Positions 56,158 through 64,000 of a stretch of 64,000 bases of DNA are shown piece by piece. This stretch comes from Rana temporaria (Eukaryota; Chordata; Amphibia; Anura; Ranidae): NCBI RefSeq assembly GCF_905171775.1, contig NC_053491.1:337273841-337337840 (forward strand). The letters are read 5' to 3'. A program made the position numbers and the translations under genes. Positions within the stretch are counted from its first letter, which is position 1. Every line of letters starts with the position of its first letter. The notes beneath the pieces were generated by a model. It did not search any database and was not told the DNA's origin. It saw nothing but the letters and a program-made list of their open reading frames with translations.

Positions 56158-56858
56158 AGGGCCAGATTCACAAAAGAGATACGACGGCGTATCTACTGAT
56201 ACGCCGTCGTATCTCTGTTTCTAACTATGCGGCTGATTCATAGAATCAGTTATGCATAGCTAGTCCTAAGATCCGACAGGTGTAATGGACTTACACTGTC
56301 GGATCTTAGGATGCAGTCCCGCGGCCGCCGCTGGGGGCATTTCTCGTCGTAATCCAGCGTCGGGTATGCAAATTAGCACTTACGGAGATCCACGAAAGCT
56401 TTTTCCCTTCGTTAAGTCGCCGTAAGTGTTAGTTTGCCGTCGCAAAGATAGGGTACCTTTACAAAAGTGTAAAGGTACTCTACCATGCAAAAGTATACCC
56501 GTTGTTCCCGCGTCGGTTTTGAAATTTGTTCAAATCTTTTATTTTTCCCGCCGCAACTCTTTTTTACCCGTCGCGATTCACAAAACTCAGCGCAACGTAA
56601 CTTCCCGCAAAGCATGTCGGGAAAATAGAGTCGGGAGCATGCGCAGTACGTCCGGCGCGGGAGCGTGCCTAATTTAAATGGGACTCGCCCCATTCGATTG
56701 GGCCCGCCTTGCGCCGGACGGATTTAAGTTACACCGCTGCAAATTTCCAGGTAAGTGCTTTGTGGATCGGGCACTAACTTGTATAATTTGCGGCGGTGTA
56801 ACTTAAATCAGAAAAGTTACATTGCGCCCGCTGGCTGTGAATCTGGCCCCAAGGTCTT
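56158..56858. mobile_element. Related MITE with GGGCCAGATTCAC ends
   Basis: GGGCCAGATTCACAAAAGAG to CTGTGAATCTGGCCCC, with CCAAG at both flanks. Contains the inverted pair GATACGACGGCGTATC and GATACGCCGTCGTATC, and TCCGACAGGTG / CACTGTCGGATC. Same composition as the neighbour. Confidence 0.88.
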
Positions 56859-57059
56859 AGTAAAGAAGTGTCAAAATTAGGAGAAAAAAAAGGAGTCCAT
56901 ATTTTCTTTAATTTATGTATATTATCGTTGGATATGGCATCTGTTTTCGAGAGGATCATGGCTTGATTTATTCTATTCGTAGTTTCAGAAAACATTTATT
57001 GATGAAGGTGTCCTGTTGATTTTATATAGCACGCTTATGTGTGGCCCTGATTCATGTCA

Positions 57060-57400
57060 TCTATTCATAGGGATCTGTCCCATCTACTACTGCGGCAGAG
57101 GGACTTGTAAATTATGCCAGCATAAGAACAGCTTCGTACTGCCCTGGTGCAAGTTTCGATTTGCTTTGGGCAAACCGCAGCTAACCCGTTTATTTTGTTT
57201 GGGTAAGCTGCACTTTCCTTTAGACTTCAATGGTGTCCCGCGGTTTTGGTGCAATTCCAGAGAGAGCCCCAAAGATGCAGCATGTAGGAGTTTTGGTGCA
57301 GTTTCTGACACTGCACCAAAACCGCAGAACCTCATAGAAAGCTATGGCAAAGTGCAGCTAACCTGCATGAAAACCTCAGTTTAGGTGCTATTTAGCAAAA
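57060..57400. repeat. Palindromic repeat with ACCAAAACCGC words
   Basis: GCGGTTTTGGTGCA near 57240 and TGCACCAAAACCGC near 57311 are inverted; AACCGCAGCTAACC / AGCTAACC words and GGCAAA recur on both sides. Short MITE-like unit, ends unclear. Confidence 0.6.
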
Positions 57401-57429
57401 GCGCAGAAGGATAATGTGAAGCCTCCCTA

Positions 57430-57660
57430 AGTAGAGGGACGTCACCACGCTTTTAGTCCATTGTTTACTTCCTCCAGCCCTATAACAGATGGCCTGTACT
57501 GTCTTACAGACCTGGGACTGGGATATAAACAATGCAGAGGTCTGTGCTTTGCACCTGCAACCCACTAATCATGGTTGCAATGCTCAGCAGGCTTCATTAC
57601 AAAATCAAATAAATTCACTTTTTTTTTTTTTTTTTTAATAACGTGGGTGCATTTAAGGTG
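57430..57660. repeat. Unclassified repeat, related to 3180-3420
   Basis: TTTACTTCCTCCAGCCCTAT, GGGATATAAACAATGCA and CTAATCATGGTTG appear in the same order as in the 3.2-3.4 kb stretch. Confidence 0.55.
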
Positions 57661-57661
57661 G

Positions 57662-58025
57662 ACTATGCCTTTTATTGTTAGGGACTGTCCTGCTGGCCTA
57701 GATTTTGCTTGTGATGTTTGGCGCTATGTAGGAATGAGCTTATGTGTGTTCAGATCCTTGAGCAAGCCCACCAGGAAGCTGTCACTGTACTTTTTCCATT
57801 CATAAGCGGCCAAGGCATAACCTGCCTCACAGCCGCACATATTCAAGGGGCAGGGTATGCCTCAGCCACTTATGAATGACACAGTACAGTGACGGCTTCC
57901 TGGTGGGCTCGCTCAAGTGGGTTTGGACTAGGATCTGAACATCCCTGAGCTCATCGCTGCTGCATAACCCTAACCGTGCCCCACTGAAAGGAGACCTGGG
58001 TGCTGAACTGTCATCAAGCCCCTCT
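57662..58025. mobile_element. Fold-back MITE
   Basis: AGCCCACCAGGAAGCTGTCA returns as GACGGCTTCCTGGTGGGCT; GTTCAGATCC / GGATCTGAAC; TTCATAAGCGGC / GCCACTTATGAA. Centre near 57835. Confidence 0.82.
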
Positions 58026-58797
58026 TTTAACATTTGTTAAAACGTGACCTTAGACCTACAGTATGTATGGGAGCTGTGCACTCATTAGCTACTTTTGGAA
58101 TTCCTTTTGTATGATAACTATTCTGGGTTCATTTTCAAATCAATATTTATTGATTACAAAATGATCATAAGAGCTGCAATTCCACTTTACCACGTGGTCC
58201 TGTCTACAGTAAGAGAAGCACCACTGTTTGGATGCACACAATGAGTGGATGAATATATATAAATACTGACATCAATATTTACTATAAATTCAGAACATGA
58301 ATGTATTAATTCATGCATTATTTATAAAGTGTACAGTATATGTAATCGGTCCTGTGTATCCCACATGTACACGCAGTGGCCTGTTTTTAATCATGCAGAC
58401 CGCATTAGCAGATCCCAGGGCAGGAATATAGGCGTCGTTTTTTTCTGCGTTTGATGTGTGTCTGAAGCAAAGTTTAAAAGCAAATCTGCAGATTTATTTT
58501 TAATTATTGGTGTAGTGTGACCATTATGAGGCAAATGATGCTGACGGTGAGATCAGGCTCCCCACTTTTTAGTTGCACCTCAGGTGCTGGCTCAGATCGT
58601 CTCCACTATAACAATAGATTGTACCAGCTACAGGAGCACCACACACTGAGATGCAAAATTAATATCCTTCTTTTATTAAAATAGGCAGCAAGAGCAAGTC
58701 CTAACTGACACATTTTGTGCTAGGCACAGCACTTTTTCCAGAACCGATTTTGCTGTCCCCACCAACCTGCAGTTGTTAGTTACTAGAATCATGGTGG

Positions 58798-59105
58798 CCG
58801 AGCAGCACACAGTCTTTGATTGGTAGGATGCCAGCGGATGGCCACAGCTGTACAGTGTCATTGGTTGCTGGTGGCTGTGGTGAACAGCATGATTGGGTGT
58901 AGGATGCAGGTGGCTGGGCTGCACTGTGTATTTGGTTGCTGGGACACTTGCAGCCAGGGCACACATTGTCTTCAGTTGCTAGGTTGCAGGCGACCAGCCT
59001 ACCCAGTGTCATTGGTTGTTAAAACGCTGGCAGCCATGCCACACAGTTTTATTGGGTGCTAGAATGCAGGCAGCAAGGCTGCACAGCATCATTGGCTGTT
59101 ATTGT
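58798..59105 (+). repeat. Degenerate ~55-bp tandem repeat
   Basis: Five to six diverged units built around TGTCATTGGTTGCTGG, then GCAGGTGGC...GGGCTGCACA. Examples start near 58808, 58857, 58912, 58966, 59009 and 59046. Confidence 0.75.
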
Positions 59106-59429
59106 GGCCTGCATGGAGTGTCAGGTATGGAAGTGCCACATTTCTATTGTGCCTCATGAGTGTCATCTGAGGTGGCCGTCTCAATTGGCCACATTGGCAG
59201 CACAGCCCTGGTAACTTGGGACACTGGCCACATCACTCCTAGTCACCAGCAGAGCTTACAATCCAGCCGCAGAGCCCAGAATTAAACGCACATCCAGATG
59301 TACAGTATGCATGCTAACTGAGTGAATAGATGCAGACAGCAATACTGTACAGCAATATTTTACAGCCAAAACCAGCTGTCAGCAATCTGTATTTACTGTT
59401 TAGCTAAAAGCTATTTTATAGCAGTGGGG

Positions 59430-59957
59430 ATAAAGGCATAGTTCACTTTTACCAAAAAAAAACTGCCTATGCAGATAAGGGATGTCCCTAGATAAACACA
59501 AACAGTGCAGCTTTGACCAAAGTGAAATAATGTCTTTGCTATAAGTTTAGGCCTTTTAAGTGCAGTACCTCATGAAGCCTGACTGGAAAACTCTCAGGGC
59601 ATGCTTAGGACATTGCTAAGAGAGACCTAGCTGTTACTGTTCACCTTCACTATCACAGAAGTGAACTCTTTCCCCTGATTCAAACCTCCTCATATGCGCT
59701 TTTTATCCTCTGATGCAGTAGTTTTGAGCTCAGCATTTGAGAGCTTACTCCTGCGATGAACAGTGATAGCTATATCTTGGCCTCTATTAGCAATGTCCTG
59801 GGAGTTTTTCAGTCGGGTTTCTTGACGTACCTAAATAGGCCTACACCTATCGCAAGGGAATTTTTCAACTATGGTCAAAGCTGCACAGTTTATTTTTATC
59901 TACAGGTGCCTCTTATCTCCATAGGCAGTTTTTTGGTAAAAAAAAACTAACCCTTTA
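59430..59957. mobile_element. MITE with GTTCACTTTTACCAAAA ends
   Basis: TAGTTCACTTTTACCAAAAA then AACTGCCTATG at the left; CATAGGCAGTTTTTTGGTAA at the right. TTTTAAGTGCAG and CAGTAGTTTTGAGCTC inside. The open frame at 59756-59950 runs into the terminal repeat and is not a gene. Confidence 0.8.
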
Positions 59958-60836
59958 ATGCATGGCACACCTATCAGTTCATGATGGCTGTGTACAAAGT
60001 ATTGTAATTCATCGCAAATCACTGCATGCTAGTTTACTGATGAGCTATAAACAGATTAATTCTGATTGGTTGCTGTGAGTGATTGGCTGTTTGCACGTGC
60101 TCAGTGCATGTTGTTTTTTTTTTTTTATATTGAGTGTGGACATACTGTAGTTTTCAGACACGTGCACTGGCCTCAGAGCGTTTGTGTATATATAATTGGG
60201 CAGGCAGTGGCTAAGTGTTCCTGGGTGTAATATATAGCACACTATATTTAGAAAGGAAGATGAAGAATTCACACAGTGAGTGTGGGAGGACGGAGACCAG
60301 ACCCATTTACACATCCACACACAATCTCTAGGGAAAAGTCTCTGAAAGCTCTGCATAGTCACACCTGTCATGGCCGCCCTAACTCCTTCTCGGTGTCCTT
60401 CTTTCTGAATAAAATATTAAATATTGCTGCAGGCAAATGTGTCTCTCCATTATGTGTGAAGTGATTTATTTAAAGATGAGCCGACTAAACAGGCTAGATC
60501 ACCCCCTCCATAGTGATACCAGCCCCTGTGCCTCTCAGTACCAGGCTGCTGCTTTTAGAAGACCTAGGCCGAAAACAAAGGCATGACCTACTTGTTTGTT
60601 ATAGTACAACTAAAGGCACAATTATTTTTTTAATTTTGGAGAGTTAGGCTAGATTCACACATTTCCGGTGCAAATTTCCTATCCATTTTCACTGCGGATT
60701 TCCTAAGCAGCTGTTCATATGCAAATTTTGGGAGCCGGCGGGCACCAACTTCTTCAACATTAGCTAGATCGGTGACATCACAAGGGGGAGGTGCCACTAG
60801 GTGATGTCGCTGGGTGGCCCTACCACTAAGCTATTT
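59958..60836. other. Mostly unassigned; one partial MITE
   Basis: 60648-60725 (TAGGCTAGATTCACACATTT, CCGGTGCAAATTTCC) looks like a single MITE end. No gene seen. Confidence 0.4.
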
Positions 60837-61812
60837 AACCACTTCCAGTCAAAGGACATCATATGACGTCCTGGACTATTTCGCCCACCGATTCTGTGCA
60901 CCGTAAGAACAATCATAAGAACAGTTTAGCCGATTGATCATTCTTACAGGCGGCGGGAGAGGACATCCCCCCCACTGCCCTCCTGTGCTTTTCCGGGCTT
61001 GCTTGTGCGAGAGGCGAGCCGGAGAATGAATCGGTCGCCGACAGAAGTTGATCATAGAGATTTCTCTCATCTCTATGACCCACGGAGGCCCGGGCGTGAC
61101 GTTCTGACGTCACGTCCGGGGGTGGCTGAAGTAAACAATGCCAGGGACTTGGCTGAAACGGTCGAGACAAATAATTTTTTGTTCTTTCTAGCCTGGAGGA
61201 GAGATTACGGATCCTATAGACCCCACATCTCTCCATAAAGAGGACCTGTCACAAGGGTATTCCTATTACAAGGGTATGTTTACATTCCTTGTAATAGGAA
61301 TAAAAGGGATCATTTTTTTTTTTTTAAAGAGAAAGTGTAGAAATAAAGATAATTTTTTTTTTTTTTAAGTGACCCTGTCCCTGCGTACTCGCGCACAGAA
61401 GCAAACACATACTTAAGTTGCACCCACATATGTAAACGGCGTTCAAATCACACATGAAAGGTATCGCCGCGTGCGTTGGAGCAAGAGCAACAATTCTAGC
61501 CCAAGACCTCCTTTGTTACTCTAAACTGGTAACCTGTAAAAAAAAAAAAATAACGTGTCGCCTATGGAGATTATTAAGTACTAAAGTTTGGCCCAATTAC
61601 ACGCAATTTTAAAGCGTGACATGCTAGGTATCCAATTACTTGGCGTAACATCATCTTTCACATTATACAAAAAATGGGCTAACTTTACTGTGTTGTGTTT
61701 TTTTTATTCATGAAACAGTTTTTAAAAAAAAGTGTTTGAAAAATTCCTGCGCAAATACCGTGTGACGTAAAAAGCTGAAATGGTTGCCATTTTATTTCTT
61801 AGAGCCTCTGCT
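60837..61812 (+). mobile_element. TTAA family B element, right end lost
   Basis: TTAACCACTTCCAGTCAAAG start; GACATCATATGACGTCCTGG; GACGTTCTGACGTCACGTCC; CATAAAGAGGACCTGTCACA; GGGTATTCCTATTACAAGGG; AAAGCGTGACATGCTAGGTA; ends in AAATACCGTGTGACGTAAAA. It merges near 61812 with the fragment shared with 25102-25592. Confidence 0.85.
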
Positions 61813-62060
61813 AAAAAAAAGCAGAGCAGGCAGACGGTGGGAGCCTGCGGCACGAGTGGAGATTTTTTTTTTCTCCGGTCAGCGGTGGTGGCAGGCGTTG
61901 TGATTGAAGATGGATCTACACCCAGGGACATTGTTTTTGTTTGTTTTTTAATAAAGGAATTGTCAAAAATGGTGTCTGTCTGTGTGGATTTCTTCTTGAC
62001 ACTTTTTTTGGTAAATGAGTAGGGGTACAATGTACAATCCAGATTTCGATAAGCCCCCTG
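61813..62060. repeat. Repeat fragment shared with 25102-25592
   Basis: GATGGATCTACACCCAGGGA, TAAATAAAGG-like AATAAAGGAATTGTCAAAAA and TTTCGATAAGCCCCCTGC link it to that fragment and to the fold-back family. Confidence 0.6.
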
Positions 62061-62061
62061 C

Positions 62062-62335
62062 TCCCAGGCTCCACCCAAAGTCGGCGATGGCGGCCCCAGT
62101 GCATGGCGGGAGTTGTAGTTCTCCCACAGAGCACAGGCACACAGACTTCAACTTGGCCGTCTAGTGCCTGTGCTCTGCAGAGAGACTACAACTCCCAGAT
62201 TGCACTGCAGGGCAGACTCAGAGAGAGCGGGAGAGACAGAAGTTGGTTCTCCGAACCTCAGAGTCCTGACTCCTGCTGCCTTTAGTCGTGGAGAAGGAAG
62301 TCAGTGTCACCAAGCAGGTGAGGGAGCAGAAGGTG
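62062..62335 (+). promoter_or_regulatory. Fold-back patch with two ZNF143-type sites; possible promoter and exon
   Basis: GGGAGTTGTAGT at 62108-62119 and ACTACAACTCCCAG at 62185-62198 are opposed ZNF143/STAF-like motifs inside a palindrome (GCAGAGCACAGGCAC mirrored). An ATGGCGGCC start-like word is at 62086. The stretch after it ends CACCAAGCAG/GTGAGGG at about 62317, a good donor. No stable reading frame with known similarity, so it may be only a MITE. Confidence 0.3.
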
Positions 62336-62349
62336 GTCATGGTCTATTA

Positions 62350-62955
62350 TAGGGTTGTCCAGATACCGATACCAGTATCGGTATCGGGACCGATACCGAG
62401 TATTTGCGCTAGTACTCGTACTCGCGCAAATACTCCCGATACCAAAATAGAATACTTTTTTTTTTTTTTTTTTGTGACATCGAACGCAAATTGGATGGCA
62501 CCATTGGATGGCACTGATAGGTGGCACTGGCATTGATTGAATGGCACTCATAAATGGATGGCACTGATAGGTGGCACTGGCATTGATTGGGTGGCACTGA
62601 TGAGATGCACTAATAAGCTGCCTCCCTGCACTGATGCACTAATGGGCACTGATCTGCACTGATAGGTGGCACTGGCTAGCTGCACTTTTGGGCACTGGCA
62701 CCGATGAGCTGCACTGACAGTGATCACTCCTTCAATGATATGTAGTTTTCCAGTACCGTATGCTAAAAAACAGCCCCACACCATGATGTACCAGTTCTTC
62801 ATAATTCTAAAGAAAATATCTTTGGTCTGTATTGTGGTTTGAAAACGGTCACATGACATTAAAAAAAAGTATCGGTATTCGGTATCGGCGACTACTTGAA
62901 AAAAAGTATCGGTACTCGTACTCGGTCCTAAAAAAGTGGTATCGGGACAACCCTA
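62350..62955. mobile_element. hAT element with TAGGGTTGTCC ends, perfect TSD, and captured Tc1 fragment
   Basis: TAGGGTTGTCCAGATACCGA to GGTATCGGGACAACCCTA. GTCTATTA at 62342-62349 and 62956-62963. Subterminal GATACCGATACC/GTATCGGTA words. 62490-62700 is a degenerate GGCACTGATAGGTGGCACTG array. The minus strand at about 62850-62730 encodes a Tc1 transposase piece. Confidence 0.94.
62730..62850 (-). pseudogene. Tc1 transposase fragment inside the hAT element
   Basis: Minus strand reads FRIMKNWYIMVWGCFLAYGT then GKLHIIEGV, the segment between the first and second catalytic Asp of Tc1-like transposases (MVWGCF, GKLHxIEG). Stops and repeat sequence flank it, so it was captured as a fragment. Confidence 0.8.
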
Positions 62956-62982
62956 GTCTATTATATAAAACTATATTATCTG

Positions 62983-62985
<3 letters not shown>

Positions 62986-63064
<79 letters not shown>
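62986..63064. repeat. (AT)n microsatellite
   Basis: About 79 bp of pure AT. The sequence just after it (GCAGAGATAATATGGTATTT) is a direct copy of part of the palindrome arm at about 63270. Confidence 0.97.
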
Positions 63065-63066
<2 letters not shown>

Positions 63067-63140
63067 CAGAGATAATATGGTATTTAACCTGGGGGTGCAT
63101 TATTGTATTTTTTTCCCCATATAAATATATATATATATAC

Positions 63141-63318
63141 TGTGCCCATCAAAAGTTGCCACTGTGACAAAGTACAGACAATGATGATGAGACCAATTAA
63201 AATTATTTATTTGAGAAAAGAAGCACTTGTCGACTCCTCCAACAGAATTCATATTAGCCCATGCAGATTGCAGAGATAATATGGTATTTAACCTGGGGGT
63301 GCATTATTGTATTTTTTT

Positions 63319-63398
<80 letters not shown>

Positions 63399-63584
63399 AT
63401 ACAATAATGCACCCCCAGGTTAAATACCATATTATCTCTGCAATCTGCATGGGCTAATATGAATTCTGTTGGAGGAGTTTGTTTCTTCATTCATGATAAG
63501 TGCTTCTTTTCTCAAATAAATAATTTTAATTGGTCTCATCATCATTGTCTGTACCTTGTCACAGTGGCAACTTTTGATGGGCAC
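63141..63584. repeat. Near-perfect palindrome around an (AT)n core
   Basis: Left arm 63141-63323 and right arm 63392-63584 are inverted with only a few differences: TGTGCCCATCAAAAGTTGCC / GGCAACTTTTGATGGGCACA; GATGATGAGACCAATTAAAA / TTTTAATTGGTCTCATCATC; ACCTGGGGGTGCATTATTGT / ACAATAATGCACCCCCAGGT. A 15-20 base insertion sits in the right arm near 63480. The core is about 68 bp of AT. Confidence 0.95.
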
Positions 63585-64000
63585 AGTGGCAGCGTTTGAT
63601 GGGCACAGTGGCTGCATTTGATGGCATGGTGGCTGCATTTGATGGCACAGTGGCTGCGTTTGATGGCACGGTGGCTGCGTTTGATGGGCACGGTGGCTGC
63701 ATTTGATGGGCACGGTGGCTGCGTTTGATGGCACAGTGGCAGCGTTTGATGGCACAGTGGCAGCGTTTGATGGCACAGTGGCTGCAATTGATGGCACAGT
63801 GGCTGCGTTTGATGGCACGGTGGCTGCGTTTGATGGCACGGTGGCTGCGTTTGATGGGCACGGTGGCTGCAATTTATGGGCACAGTGGGGTGTGTTTGAT
63901 GGACACGGTGACTGCAATTGATGGGCACGGTGGCTGCGTTTGATTGGCACAGTGGCTGCGTTTGATGGCACGGTGGCTGCAATTTATGGGCACAGTGGCT
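63560..64000 (+). repeat. 22/23-bp minisatellite, GGCACAGTGGCTGCGTTTGAT
   Basis: About 19-20 units, length 22 or 23 according to TGATGG or TGATGGG. Variants AATTGATG and ACGGTGG. It continues beyond the window end. The left palindrome arm carries an inverted piece of the first unit. Open frames on both strands are periodic artefacts. Confidence 0.96.

Noticed and set aside
63432..63982. 179-residue and 146-residue minus-strand frames (NAATVPS, CSHRAH repeats)
   Set aside because: Translated 22/23-bp minisatellite.

Overview
This is eukaryotic, non-coding-dominated DNA from a vertebrate. The interspersed-repeat complement suggests an anuran, most probably a true frog (Ranidae): Tc1 elements, hAT MITEs, TTAA-flanked elements beginning TTAACCACTT, fold-back MITEs built from 'pseudo-coding' palindromes, and an L2-like LINE tail ending in ATAATAATAAT. 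That taxonomic call is an inference from repeat style. The one gene that is securely identified is vertebrate.

The gene is LSM11, the U7 snRNP Sm-like protein that acts in histone pre-mRNA 3'-end processing. It lies on the minus strand with exon 1 at 17097-17499, exon 2 at 7528-7667 and exon 3 at 3466-3549. All splice sites and phases are consistent. The last exon (C-terminal region with the Sm2 motif) is not visible and should lie beyond the left edge. Intron 1 (about 9.4 kb) is almost filled by two head-to-head hAT MITEs. One of them carries a 221-unit, 32-bp minisatellite (8764-15835, 7.07 kb) with no length change in any unit.

About 1.8 kb upstream of LSM11 exon 1, its promoter, 5' UTR and first 22 codons recur in inverted orientation (19298-19735). 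The copied reading frame runs into unrelated sequence for 25 more codons and ends at a good splice donor (19809/19810). This is a candidate divergent, chimeric first exon. A possible in-phase 57-bp exon lies at 29944-30000.

The rest, 20-64 kb, is a mosaic of nested transposons: three degenerate Tc1 copies (133-2090, 27244-28600, 47265-48080), several hAT elements with perfect 8-bp target duplications, complete TTAA elements (17626-18788, 24094-25101, 25593-26364, 37666-38577), large palindromes (31633-32157, 48340-49430, 51961-53961, 63141-63584), minisatellites (18195-18400, 28840-29610, 58798-59100, 63545-64000) and long (AT)n tracts. Two CpG-rich patches (about 50440-50810 and 62060-62330) might be promoters of other genes but have no recognisable coding sequence. 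No tRNA, rRNA, CRISPR or prokaryotic feature was seen. Long open frames over minisatellites or (AT)n are artefacts of repeat periodicity.
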